Assembly: GCA_035502855.1 (NCBI GenBank)
Contig: DATJTX010000016.1
Span: 62,001-126,000 of the forward strand
Direction of reading: 5' to 3'
Source of the DNA: Candidatus Baltobacteraceae bacterium
GTDB taxonomy: Bacteria; Vulcanimicrobiota; Vulcanimicrobiia; Vulcanimicrobiales; Vulcanimicrobiaceae
DNA length: 64,000 bases
The notes below the pieces were generated by a model that was not told the origin of the DNA, searched no databases, and worked only from the letters and a program-made list of their open reading frames with translations. Made by a program: the position numbers and the translations under genes. Positions within the stretch are counted from its first letter, which is position 1. Each line of letters opens with the position of its first letter. Positions 33,792 through 42,118 of this stretch are shown here, one piece after another.

Positions 33792-35921
33792 CTACGTTCC
33801 CTTCTCGGCGCCGACGTAGCGGATCCACTTGAGGAAGAGCGCGGGTTCGGTCGAGAGATCGTTCGCGTTCCCGTAGACCAGGTAGAACTCGTTGCGCGCG
33901 TAGAGGAAGTGTGCCGCCAGCGAGACGTTGCCGGCGTTCACGAAACAGCCTGCCAAATATGGATCGGCGGCGCAGGATGACGCCGCGTAGGTGAGCGGCT
34001 CGAACGAGTTCGGCAGGTTACCGCCGATGATCCGGCGCAGGCCGACGTCGAATTGCAGCACTTTGCTGGGCTGCCAGTCGAGCGAGGTGCGTTCGAGCCA
34101 CTGATTCGTCGTCAGCTCGCCTGGATATGCGGTGAGGTACTTGTCTTCGTCGGTCTCCAGCGCGAGGTGGACGCGGCGTGTGATCGGCAAGGTCGCCAGA
34201 TAAATCCACGAGTCCAGGTGCCCATGATAATATGGTCCGCCGGTATACGCAACGTATGCGGGCGTGTTGGTGTTGATCCGGTATCCGAGAAGAGCGCCGC
34301 TCTGGTCGAACGGCAGAAACTCGTTTGCGAACGTGCGAACCCCGTTCGAGGCGTTATAGACGTGGACCGTCATCAGGTTGCGAAAGTCGACGTTGACCTG
34401 CGGATCTTCGTCGGTCTGCGAGAGCAGATCGAAATGGTTGTTGTAACGAGCGAAGTAATTCGTCACCAAAATGTCGTGAAGCCAGAACGACGGCGAGAAA
34501 TTCATCATCTGGCTCGTATAGATTTGATACCCCAAGATGTCGCTTTGCGCGGTGTACCCGTCGAGCGGGTCGAATTGGGCGCCGATGCGCTGGATGCCGG
34601 CGAGAATCGTCGTGAGCGCGGTTGCGTAGCCGATGCCGCCGTCGTGATAGGTGCCCAGGCCCGGATCGGTGACGAGCGTGCCGGTCTCGACGCCGTTGTT
34701 GGTATAGACCAGCAAACGCGTTCGCTGATCGATATACCCGCCGTCATAGGTGAACGTGTTGTCCTGTAGCCCGTAGGCCGCGACGTTGACGCGCTGCAGC
34801 TCCCAGCCGAAGCTGTCTTTGGTGTCGGCGTAGTTGTAGTTGAGCGTTTCGGCTTGATCGGTCCGGTCGAAGCCCAAAGCGTCGAAGGCGGCGAAGTTCG
34901 TGTGCCCCTGTGTCCCCTCGATGCCGTAACCCTGGGAGAAGACCGGAATTGCCGGCGTATAAAGAGTCGTCGTGCAGTTGTCGCAGCCGGTGTGCGCGTT
35001 GAAGAACGACGCGAGCTGCGTGAAAAAGGGACGCACCTCGACGTACTGCCGGGCGAAGGCCGTCGGCGCGATCGTCTGCTGATCGGTCTCGACGTTGGAG
35101 TAGTCCGGATGCACGGTGCCGACAAACGAGGCGGTCGGCGTCAGGGGGAGAGAAAAATCCGCGCCGACGCGCGAGGTGCTTCCGCCGTTCGCGTGGGAGG
35201 TTGCCTCACCGAGAACGTAGGGCTGAATGCGCACGGGATTGCGCGCGGCGCCGCCGCGTCCGCCGGCGGGCGCAATCCCGATTCCCGCGAGCGTGCCGAT
35301 GAAGGTGGGATCGATCGCCGTGGTCGCGACGGGCGAGTACGCCCACACGTCGAGCGAGTTGGTCGCGACCGTGAAACGGACGAACTGCGCGCTCCACACG
35401 CGTGAACCGGCGGTGCGTATGATGCGCAGCGGAATGCGCATGGTCACGACGTAGCCGCCGGCGGTTCGCTTGGCGACCGCGATCCACTCGGGCGAATAGG
35501 CGCTGTTCTCGCTCGAGGTTTGATACCGCGCGCCGTTGGGATTGGCGAAGAAGCCGTAGTCGAATCCACGCTGCCCTTGCGGATCGAGGTAGACGCCGAC
35601 ATAGTCGTCGCTTTGCACCGAACTGCCGTTGGTGTGCTGGTTCGCGGTCAGCGGCTCAGCCTGCGTCACCTCGAAGGCAACGTAGATTGCGGTTCCGTCT
35701 TCGGCGACTCGCACCTCAGTCGGCTCGGTGGCGCTGCGCCGATAGGTGAAGTCGTGGTCGAGGTGAAGTGTCGCTGCTTTTGCCCAGGACGCGTCGATGG
35801 TCCCGGCAACCGACGGCGCGGCAAGGGCGGGCACCCTCGCAGCCGGCGGCGGATCGCCGGCCCGGGCAACGCCGGTCAAGGCTGCAACGAGCGCGCAGCA
35901 AGCAAGGAACGGTCGCCTCAT
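33792..35921 (-). CDS. DUF5916-like exported protein with CBM9-type domain and predicted barrel
   Basis: A 709-aa protein with a signal peptide (ending ARAG). Residues of about 35-215 resemble a CBM9/DOMON-like sandwich (GTIDASWAKAATL, TEVRVAEDGTAIYVAFEV, VQSDDYVGVYLDPQGQRG), the usual N-terminal part of DUF5916 proteins. The rest is a chain of alternating strands with many Tyr/Asn/Asp turns ending in an aromatic-rich strand (EFYLVYGNANDLSTEPALFLKW), as expected for an outer-membrane barrel. Start: ATG 35921; a TTG two codons upstream is possible. Such proteins are often encoded near peptidases or glycan genes, but their task is unknown. Confidence 0.75.
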   Translation of the reverse strand: MRRPFLACCALVAALTGVARAGDPPPAARVPALAAPSVAGTIDASWAKAATLHLDHDFTYRRSATEPTEVRVAEDGTAIYVAFEVTQAEPLTANQHTNGSSVQSDDYVGVYLDPQGQRGFDYGFFANPNGARYQTSSENSAYSPEWIAVAKRTAGGYVVTMRIPLRIIRTAGSRVWSAQFVRFTVATNSLDVWAYSPVATTAIDPTFIGTLAGIGIAPAGGRGGAARNPVRIQPYVLGEATSHANGGSTSRVGADFSLPLTPTASFVGTVHPDYSNVETDQQTIAPTAFARQYVEVRPFFTQLASFFNAHTGCDNCTTTLYTPAIPVFSQGYGIEGTQGHTNFAAFDALGFDRTDQAETLNYNYADTKDSFGWELQRVNVAAYGLQDNTFTYDGGYIDQRTRLLVYTNNGVETGTLVTDPGLGTYHDGGIGYATALTTILAGIQRIGAQFDPLDGYTAQSDILGYQIYTSQMMNFSPSFWLHDILVTNYFARYNNHFDLLSQTDEDPQVNVDFRNLMTVHVYNASNGVRTFANEFLPFDQSGALLGYRINTNTPAYVAYTGGPYYHGHLDSWIYLATLPITRRVHLALETDEDKYLTAYPGELTTNQWLERTSLDWQPSKVLQFDVGLRRIIGGNLPNSFEPLTYAASSCAADPYLAGCFVNAGNVSLAAHFLYARNEFYLVYGNANDLSTEPALFLKWIRYVGAEKGT

Positions 35922-35937
35922 CGTCAATCACATACGC

Positions 35938-35973
35938 AAAAACGGCGGGCCGGTTTCAGCGGCGCGCCGTTTT
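35938..35973 (-). terminator. Rho-independent terminator behind the 36414-36001 gene
   Basis: Arms AAAACGGCG (35939-35947) and CGCCGTTTT (35965-35973) pair perfectly, with an inner GCCG/CGGC extension and one mismatch between them. Read on the minus strand the stem ends in TTTTT, which fits a terminator for the small exported protein gene. The plus-strand side also ends in TTTT, so it could act in both directions. Confidence 0.75.
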
Positions 35974-36000
35974 GAGCGATCTTTGAGCGGGTTTTTAAAG

Positions 36001-36414
36001 CTACGCCTTGATGTTCCCGCATGAAACGTAGGTGCCGAGATCGGTGCCGCTCTTGTGCACGTTGATCGCGTAGGTCCCGGCGAGCAGCTGATCCAGCGTG
36101 ACGCCTTTGACGGTGGAAAGACCGGAGCCGTTCACCGTGTTGCTGAGCGGGTATTCCGGCGCCTTGTTGATGTGTCCGCAGTTCCCGATGTGAATGTGGG
36201 TCGGCTGCGGAACGTCTTGCGGGGTTCCGTCGAGCTTGACCGCGATACGCACGCCGTCGGACACTTGCGTGAGCACCGCCGTTCCATTCTCGCCGCTATC
36301 GTTTTGCGCGACCATCTTGACCGTCAGCGTCGTCACCGGCGCCGCGGCCGCCGTGCTTGAAGCGAGCACGCCCGCAAGCGTAGCTGCTAGGAGAGCGAAG
36401 CGAAGATTCTTCAT
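36001..36414 (-). CDS. Small exported beta-protein (CHRD/Cu-Zn SOD-like)
   Basis: A 137-aa protein with a clear signal peptide (MKNLRFALLAATLAGVLASSTAAAA). The mature domain is all-beta: repeated strands with NGTAVLTQVSDGVRIAVKLDG and PTHIHIGNCGHIN, where the His-x-His plus Cys arrangement recalls CHRD and Cu/Zn superoxide dismutase-fold proteins. Two cysteines (NCGH and the C-terminal VSCGNIKA) may form a disulfide. AAGGAG lies upstream of the ATG at 36414. No enzymatic activity can be claimed because the full metal set is not seen. Confidence 0.7.
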   Translation of the reverse strand: MKNLRFALLAATLAGVLASSTAAAAPVTTLTVKMVAQNDSGENGTAVLTQVSDGVRIAVKLDGTPQDVPQPTHIHIGNCGHINKAPEYPLSNTVNGSGLSTVKGVTLDQLLAGTYAINVHKSGTDLGTYVSCGNIKA

Positions 36415-36448
36415 GAGTGCGAGTCTCCTTATTGGCATCTGTGAAAAC

Positions 36449-39436
36449 CTAACGACCGCAATCGGGGTTGCGGATGACCGGACTGCTGACCGGACTGCCT
36501 AGTGCTCGCAGCACCTGCGAACGAAGCGAACAATAGGCGGCGACCGTGCCGGCGGGGACGGGCGCGTCCGCGCCGTCGACGAGGCCGATCAGGAAGGTGA
36601 GGGAGTCGTTCAGCTTCGAGAACGTCGCCGCCGAGGCTGCGTTCTTGCGCGCCTCGGCGCGTCCGCGCGCCTCATAGGTACGGTCGATCAGCTTAGCCAC
36701 GTCATGCGCGATGCGATACTGCCGCTCGAGCGCCGCCGCCGCGATGCGAATCCGCGGATCCATGAGGACGGTCAGCGGTGCGGTGGGCACGATGCCGTCC
36801 GCATCGAGCCGCACCGTGTAGCGTCCCGGGACGACGAGCGCGCCTTGGGGCACACGCGGCGTGTCGTGGTCGACGGCCGAGATCGGCAGATCGACGGAAA
36901 CCGAGCGCGGCGCCGGCTCGCGCAGATCCCAGACGAAGCGGTGCATGCCGGCATCGGCCGAGGGACGCACGAACGGCTTCTCCCAATAAGTAGGCTTGTC
37001 GAACTCGACCGGCGCCGGCGCGGGATCGTTGCTCGCATACGCGCGCACGAGTCTGCCGTGCGCGTCGTAAATCGAGATCGTAACCCGTGTGGCCGGTTTG
37101 GAGAGCGTGTAGTAGAAAATTGCGCCGTCGGGCGGATTCATACCGTGCGGCACCTCGGGCGGAAGCGGCGTATCGGTATTGGTGTCGCGCCGAACGCGAT
37201 ATGCCGCCACCGGTGCGAAGAGATGCGGGCCGTTCCAGGCGGCGGTGCGCGCCAGCTCGCGCAGCGGCTCGACGTCGTCGAGGATCCAGAACCCGCGGCC
37301 ATGCGTGGCGACCACCAAATCGTTGCCGTGCACGTCGAGATCGCGCATCGAGGTGTGCGGAAGATTGAGCTGGAGCGATTGCCAGCGCTCCCCGTCGTCG
37401 AACGAAACAAACACGTTGCCTTCGGTGCCTGCATAAAGCAAGCCCGGGACTCGCGGATCGGCGCGCACCGCGTTCACCGGCTCGTCGGCCGGCAAGCCGG
37501 CCGTGATCAGCGTCCAATGCGCGCCCCCGTCGTGCGTGCGGTAAATCCACGGGCGCAGGTCATCGAGCCGGAAACGATTGACCGCGATGTAGGCCGTATC
37601 GTCGTCGAAGCGTGACGCATCGATGATCGAAATCTTGCTCCAGGCGGTGAGCGAAGGCGGCGTGACGTTGCGCCAGTGCGCACCGCCGTCGCGCGTGATC
37701 CATACCAAACCGTCATCGGTGCCGGCCCACAGCGTGCCCGCATGTTTGTACGAGGGCGCGAGCGCGTAGACGACGCCGCGATGCATCCCCCTGCGCGGAT
37801 CGTTGCCTTCGAAGGCGGTGATGACACTTGGAATCTTCGGGTGTTTCCGGGTGAGATCGGGACTGATCGTGTGCCAGTTCATCCCGCCGTTGCGCGTTGC
37901 GTAGATGCGGTTGGCGCCGAAGTACATCAGGGAGCGGTCGAAGTGATCGAAGGCGATCGGCTCGGTGCGAACGACGCGATAGCCGTTCGAGCGTAGCGGG
38001 TTCGGCGAGACCTCCTGTGCCTGCGTCGTGCGCTCGTCGTATTTCTCGACCTTGCCGCCGTAATCGATGCCGGGATGCAGCGGATCGGGGACGACGTAGC
38101 CGTATTCCTCCGCGCCGGCCGTATGCCAGTCGCGCTCGGTGATCTCACCCCAATCGCCGCGGCTCGAGACGCACGCCGAACCCGATTCCTGTTGACCGCC
38201 GCAGACTTCGTACGGGAAACGGTCGTCGGTGTTGACGTGGTACATCTGCGCGGTCGGCTGGTTGTACCACGAACTCCAGGTTGCACCGTGATCGAGCGAG
38301 ATCGTTGCACCCTGATCGCTGGTGAGCGCGATGATGTTCGTATCGTTCGGATTGATCCAAACGTTCTGATAATCGTCGCCGCCCGGTGCGCCCTTGATCG
38401 CGACGAACGTTTTGCCGCCGTCGGTCGAGCGGTAGGTCGAGGTGTTGGTGACGTAGAGCGTGCTGGGGTCCTTGGGATCGACGGCGATTGCGACCAAGTC
38501 GTCACCGCGCTTGCCGACCGTGGTTTGGTCGTCGTTCATCAGCGAGAAATGCTCGCCGCCGTTGGTGCTGCGGAATACCGAACCGCCCGAATCGCCGTAA
38601 CCGTCGACGAAGGCGTAGACGGTTTGCGGATCCGAGGGCGCGATCGCGATCTCGGCGCGTCCCATCGCGACCGGTAGCCCGCCTTGCAACCGCGTCCAGT
38701 GATCGCCGCCGTCCGTCGACTTGAAGATCCCGCTTCCCGGCCGTTCGTACGACGAGCCCATCTCCCACGGCGCCTGCCGCGCCGCCCACAGCGTTGCGTA
38801 AACGATTCGCGGATTCGACGGATCGATGCGCACGTCGTAGGCGCCGGTGTTTTCGTCGCGATAGAGCACTTGAGTGAAGGTAGCGCCGCCGTCGGTCGAA
38901 CGATAGATGCCGCGCTGCGGATTGGGACCATACGGATGTCCGAGCACCGCGACGAAGAGCCGCTGCGGATCGGTCGGATCGACCGCGATTTGCGGAATCT
39001 GCTCGCCGTCGCGCAGGCCGAGGTGTTTCCAGGTAGCGCCGCCGTCGGTCGATTTATAGATGCCGTTCCCGACCGAAAGATCGGGACGCTGCAACCCCTC
39101 GCCGCTGCCGGCGTAGATCACGTTCGGATCGCTCGGTGCTACCGCGAGCGAGCCGATCGAGCCGGTCGATTCGGCCCCGAAGATCGGCGTCCAGGTGCGC
39201 CCGGCGTTATCGGTTCGCCAGATGCCGCCGTCGACCGCGCCGATGTAGAAGCGGTTGGGCATGCTCGGCACGCCTGCGAGCGCTTTGGTGCGCCCACCCC
39301 GCAGCGGGCCGATGAAACGCCAGCGCAGCCCCGCGTAGGACGAGACGGACGGCTGCGCCTGAACCGGCGTGAGTTGTGCGAGGAAAGCCAGCGCGGCGCA
39401 AAGCGCAAGGGCGCGGCGAACGATCGTCGGCGTCAT
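36449..39436 (-). CDS. Large exported BNR/Asp-box beta-propeller protein
   Basis: A 995-aa secreted protein with a signal peptide ending at about residue 27 (TPVQAQ). It has many sortilin/VPS10-type Asp-box repeats: GIYKSTDGGATWKHLG, GIYRSTDGGATFTQ, GIFKSTDGGDHWTRL, TYRSTDGGKTF, WITRDGGAHWRNV, IYRTHDGGAHWTL, which form two seven-to-ten-bladed propellers. The last about 250 residues form a fibronectin-like part (TRVTISIYDAHGRLVRAY) and a helical tail. This architecture matches the exported glycosyl-hydrolase-annotated proteins common in soil bacteria; no catalytic residues are assigned, so binding or scaffold functions are equally possible. Confidence 0.85.
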   Translation of the reverse strand: MTPTIVRRALALCAALAFLAQLTPVQAQPSVSSYAGLRWRFIGPLRGGRTKALAGVPSMPNRFYIGAVDGGIWRTDNAGRTWTPIFGAESTGSIGSLAVAPSDPNVIYAGSGEGLQRPDLSVGNGIYKSTDGGATWKHLGLRDGEQIPQIAVDPTDPQRLFVAVLGHPYGPNPQRGIYRSTDGGATFTQVLYRDENTGAYDVRIDPSNPRIVYATLWAARQAPWEMGSSYERPGSGIFKSTDGGDHWTRLQGGLPVAMGRAEIAIAPSDPQTVYAFVDGYGDSGGSVFRSTNGGEHFSLMNDDQTTVGKRGDDLVAIAVDPKDPSTLYVTNTSTYRSTDGGKTFVAIKGAPGGDDYQNVWINPNDTNIIALTSDQGATISLDHGATWSSWYNQPTAQMYHVNTDDRFPYEVCGGQQESGSACVSSRGDWGEITERDWHTAGAEEYGYVVPDPLHPGIDYGGKVEKYDERTTQAQEVSPNPLRSNGYRVVRTEPIAFDHFDRSLMYFGANRIYATRNGGMNWHTISPDLTRKHPKIPSVITAFEGNDPRRGMHRGVVYALAPSYKHAGTLWAGTDDGLVWITRDGGAHWRNVTPPSLTAWSKISIIDASRFDDDTAYIAVNRFRLDDLRPWIYRTHDGGAHWTLITAGLPADEPVNAVRADPRVPGLLYAGTEGNVFVSFDDGERWQSLQLNLPHTSMRDLDVHGNDLVVATHGRGFWILDDVEPLRELARTAAWNGPHLFAPVAAYRVRRDTNTDTPLPPEVPHGMNPPDGAIFYYTLSKPATRVTISIYDAHGRLVRAYASNDPAPAPVEFDKPTYWEKPFVRPSADAGMHRFVWDLREPAPRSVSVDLPISAVDHDTPRVPQGALVVPGRYTVRLDADGIVPTAPLTVLMDPRIRIAAAALERQYRIAHDVAKLIDRTYEARGRAEARKNAASAATFSKLNDSLTFLIGLVDGADAPVPAGTVAAYCSLRSQVLRALGSPVSSPVIRNPDCGR

Positions 39437-39466
39437 ATTCGCCTAACTACCGGCGAACGAAAGCGG

Positions 39467-40147
39467 TTACCTCCGTTTCGTTCCGTTACGCCGTTTGGCA
39501 TTCGGTCTGAAGGCCGGACCGATCTTCAACTTCGCGCGATGCGAGAGCGCCGTGTCGACGTCTTGGCATCCGATCGGCGTGAAATCGCCGCAATCGTGTG
39601 GGCGCGCCTCGTAAATCCCACAATAGTACTTTCCGCTTTTGCTGCCCATCAAGAACACGCAGTTATCGGCCAGATCGTCGCTCACTTTGCGAAGCCAGCC
39701 GACGTGGAAGCCGTCGGCCGAGGGCCGCTTGACGACGTACTCGTCCATCACCTGTGCATACGTCATTCCTAGGTGCGCTGCGATGCGTTCGACGTCGGCA
39801 CGGCTCACGAACGGTTCATATCCGGCGCAGCATTCGGCGCAGCCGGGTGGGCAGGCGACGTTCTCCGGTAAATCCTTGAGGTGTTTGCGCGCCAGTTCGA
39901 TGACCTTACCGATCGCGCGTACGAATTCCGGGTCATCGTTATATTTATAGACCCACTCGCGCTTGGTGATCTCGTTGGCGTTGTAGTAGCGCGTCGTCTC
40001 TTCGTCGTAGCTGATCGTAATGTGTTCTTCGGTGATCTCGATCTCGTTGACGTGCTGCATCGGGCGCGCATCGAGCAGCTCGGGGTGTGTGGGTTGCCCG
40101 GTTCTCTTGGTAAAGTTGCGCAGGCCGATCAGATCGATGGTTTCCAT
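39467..40147 (-). CDS. YkgJ-family cysteine cluster protein
   Basis: A 226-aa protein with the zinc- or iron-chelating cysteine pattern of PF03692: CPPGCAECC in the middle, CVFL, then CGIYEARPHDCGDFTPIGC. The cysteines probably coordinate a metal or Fe-S cluster. The N-terminal about 100 residues form an extra domain not usually present. The ATG at 40147 was chosen because the sequence upstream is arginine-rich and lies in the divergent promoter region. It is divergent from the ROK kinase gene. Confidence 0.85.
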   Translation of the reverse strand: METIDLIGLRNFTKRTGQPTHPELLDARPMQHVNEIEITEEHITISYDEETTRYYNANEITKREWVYKYNDDPEFVRAIGKVIELARKHLKDLPENVACPPGCAECCAGYEPFVSRADVERIAAHLGMTYAQVMDEYVVKRPSADGFHVGWLRKVSDDLADNCVFLMGSKSGKYYCGIYEARPHDCGDFTPIGCQDVDTALSHRAKLKIGPAFRPNAKRRNGTKRR

Positions 40148-40190
40148 AATTCGACCGGAGTTCGATACTCGTTGCGGGTGCGGCCTGGTG

Positions 40191-40212
40191 GGGCGGATAA
40201 GATTATCCGCCC
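40191..40212. promoter_or_regulatory. Perfect 10-bp palindrome (operator) in a divergent promoter
   Basis: GGGCGGATAA (40191-40200), two spacer bases GA, then TTATCCGCCC (40203-40212). The arms are exact complements. It lies between the divergent YkgJ-type gene (start 40147) and the ROK gene (start 40243), so a dimeric regulator bound here could control both. It has no T-run and is not a terminator. The regulator is not identified. Confidence 0.55.
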
Positions 40213-40242
40213 GGCGGGTCTTTGATGTAGGGGGATGATTTC

Positions 40243-41202
40243 TTGCGCACCGCAATCGGCGTCGACCTCGGCGGGTCACACGTCACGGCCTCCGTCGTCA
40301 GTGAAGACGGCACGATCCATCGCCAGCACGAGGTCGATCTCGAGGACCTCTCGTTCAAAGTGGTCAGCGAGGTGCTCTTCTCGACGATCGAACAAGCGCT
40401 GCGCGATCCCGATGCCAAGGAGGTCGTCGGTATCGGCATCGGGTCGCCCGGCAACGTCGAGGCGCGCTCCGGCGCGATCCTATACAGCCCGAATTTCAAG
40501 TGGACGAACATCCCGCTGGGAGAGACGTTGCGTTCCCACTTCGACATGCCGGTCTTCGTCGGCAACGACGCGCGCTGCGCCACGCTGGGCGAGTACACCT
40601 ATGGTATGGGTCGCGGGACGCGCAACTTCGTGCTCCTCACCCTGGGGACCGGGATCGGCGGCGGCATCGTTGCCGACGGCGATTTGATCTTGGGGAACCG
40701 ATTCGGGGCCGGCGAAATCGGGCATCATCAGATCCGGCCGACCGACGGCTTCGTCTGCTCGTGCGGCAAGATCGGATGCTTTGAGGCACAAGCCTCGGGC
40801 ACCGGATTGATCCGCCATGCCTTTGCGGTCGCGCCCTCGTTCCCGCGCAGTACGCTGCTCGATATGGATCGCGACAAACTCGGGTCGAAGAAGATTCGCA
40901 AGCTCGCGCAGGCCGGCGATCAACATGCGCTCGCCGCCTGGAAGAATTTCACGGCCGATCTTGCGATCGGACTGGCCAACGTCATCGCTTTCGTCAATCC
41001 CGAAGTGATCGCACTCGGCGGCGGCGTTTCGAGCGCGTCCGACTTCATGCTCGATGCGGTGCGCGGGCGTGTCGACGAGCTCACGACGATGGTTCCGCGC
41101 GGAACGACGCGCATCGTCGTCGCCCAGCTTGGAAATGACGCGGGCCAAGTCGGGGCGGCTACGATGGCGTTCCGCGGCGGGCTCACGACGCTCGGGTCAT
41201 GA
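40243..41202 (+). CDS. ROK-family sugar kinase (glucokinase-like)
   Basis: A 319-aa ROK kinase starting at TTG, set by the ribosome site AGGGGGA (40229-40235). GVDLGGSHVTASVV binds phosphate, VGNDARCATLGEY contains the catalytic Asp, LTLGTGIGGGIV is the second phosphate motif and the zinc site is GHHQIRPTDGFVCSCGKIGCFE. No N-terminal helix-turn-helix is present, so it is a kinase and not a repressor. Glucose is the usual substrate; mannose, fructose or N-acetylglucosamine are alternatives. It ends in an ATGA overlap with the SDR gene. Confidence 0.92.
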   Translation: MRTAIGVDLGGSHVTASVVSEDGTIHRQHEVDLEDLSFKVVSEVLFSTIEQALRDPDAKEVVGIGIGSPGNVEARSGAILYSPNFKWTNIPLGETLRSHFDMPVFVGNDARCATLGEYTYGMGRGTRNFVLLTLGTGIGGGIVADGDLILGNRFGAGEIGHHQIRPTDGFVCSCGKIGCFEAQASGTGLIRHAFAVAPSFPRSTLLDMDRDKLGSKKIRKLAQAGDQHALAAWKNFTADLAIGLANVIAFVNPEVIALGGGVSSASDFMLDAVRGRVDELTTMVPRGTTRIVVAQLGNDAGQVGAATMAFRGGLTTLGS

Positions 41203-41972
41203 TTGCAACCGCGCCCCGAGCGATCGTCACCGGCGCATCGGGTGGACTCGGCCTCGAGTTCGCGAGATTGCTGGCCGCAGACGGGATCGATCTCGTCCTG
41301 GTCGCGCGCTCGCGCGATGCGCTCGAGGCCGAGGCCGCGGATTTGCGCACCCGCTGCGGCGTTGCGGTGGAGACGCTGGCCGAGGATCTCGCTACGCTCG
41401 ATTCCGCCGCGCGGGTGTTCGCGCGCGTTCCTTCCTGCGATATCTTGATCAACAACGCGGGCTTTGGGAGCAACGGCGCGTTCGATACGTTGCCGCTCGA
41501 ACGCATCCGCGAGGAGCTGCTCCTGAACGTCGTCGCGCTCACCGAACTGACGCGCCGCTACCTGCCGGGCATGCGGGAGCGCGGAAGCGGCCGCATCATG
41601 AACGTCGCCTCGACTGCGGCCTTTCTGCCCGGTCCGTTCATGGCGGTCTACTACGCTACGAAGGCCTACGTGCTCTCGTTTTCACAAGCGCTCGCCGAAG
41701 AGCTGCGCGGCAGCGGGGTCACGGTGAGCTGCCTCTGCCCCGGTGCCACCGCGACCGGATTCGCTCGCCGCGCGCATGTCGAAGCCTCCGGCCTCTTCCG
41801 TCTTCCGGTCGCCGACGCACCATCCGTCGCGCGGGCGGGATATACCGGGATGATGAACGGCAAGGATCTCATCGTTCCGGGCCTCTTCAATAAACTCGTC
41901 GGATTATCGCCGAAAATCACTCCGCGCCGGCTGCTGCTCGCCATTTCGCGCAGGCTCGTCGAACCACGATAG
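41199..41972 (+). CDS. Short-chain dehydrogenase/reductase
   Basis: A 257-aa classical SDR. The cofactor motif is TGASGGLGLEFARLLA, NNAGFGSNG is the NNAG motif, and Ser in NVASTAAFLPGPFM with YYATKAY (Tyr-x-x-x-Lys) completes the catalytic set. The C-terminal part ends in arginine-rich sequence and may associate with membranes, as in YqjQ/DltE-like SDRs. It is co-translated with the ROK kinase (ATGA), but the substrate cannot be named. Confidence 0.92.
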   Translation: MIATAPRAIVTGASGGLGLEFARLLAADGIDLVLVARSRDALEAEAADLRTRCGVAVETLAEDLATLDSAARVFARVPSCDILINNAGFGSNGAFDTLPLERIREELLLNVVALTELTRRYLPGMRERGSGRIMNVASTAAFLPGPFMAVYYATKAYVLSFSQALAEELRGSGVTVSCLCPGATATGFARRAHVEASGLFRLPVADAPSVARAGYTGMMNGKDLIVPGLFNKLVGLSPKITPRRLLLAISRRLVEPR

Positions 41973-42118
41973 CACGGGCCGCTCGGCAGCGGTGCCTCCA
42001 TATATGCGAACTGCACATATGAGAAACGCCGTTCTGTCGCTTTGACCGTCTTTACAGTAGATTAATGCAATGCGTGCCGCTGTGCGCACTGCATGTTGCT
42101 GCTACTGCTAGGAGTCTT
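41973..42118 (+). promoter_or_regulatory. Leader of the sedolisin gene
   Basis: A 146-base spacer, AT-richer than its surroundings. It holds an imperfect inverted repeat CATATATGC / GCACATATG (about 41999-42021), a TTGACC at 42042-42047 without a well-spaced -10 box, and the ribosome site AGGAG (42110-42114) five bases before the ATG. A promoter is expected because the gene stands alone, but its boxes cannot be fixed by eye. Confidence 0.35.

Noticed and set aside
42042-42070. TTGACC followed by TAGATT upstream of the sedolisin gene
   Set aside because: The spacing is about 10 bases, too short for a sigma-70 promoter, and no better -10 box is seen.
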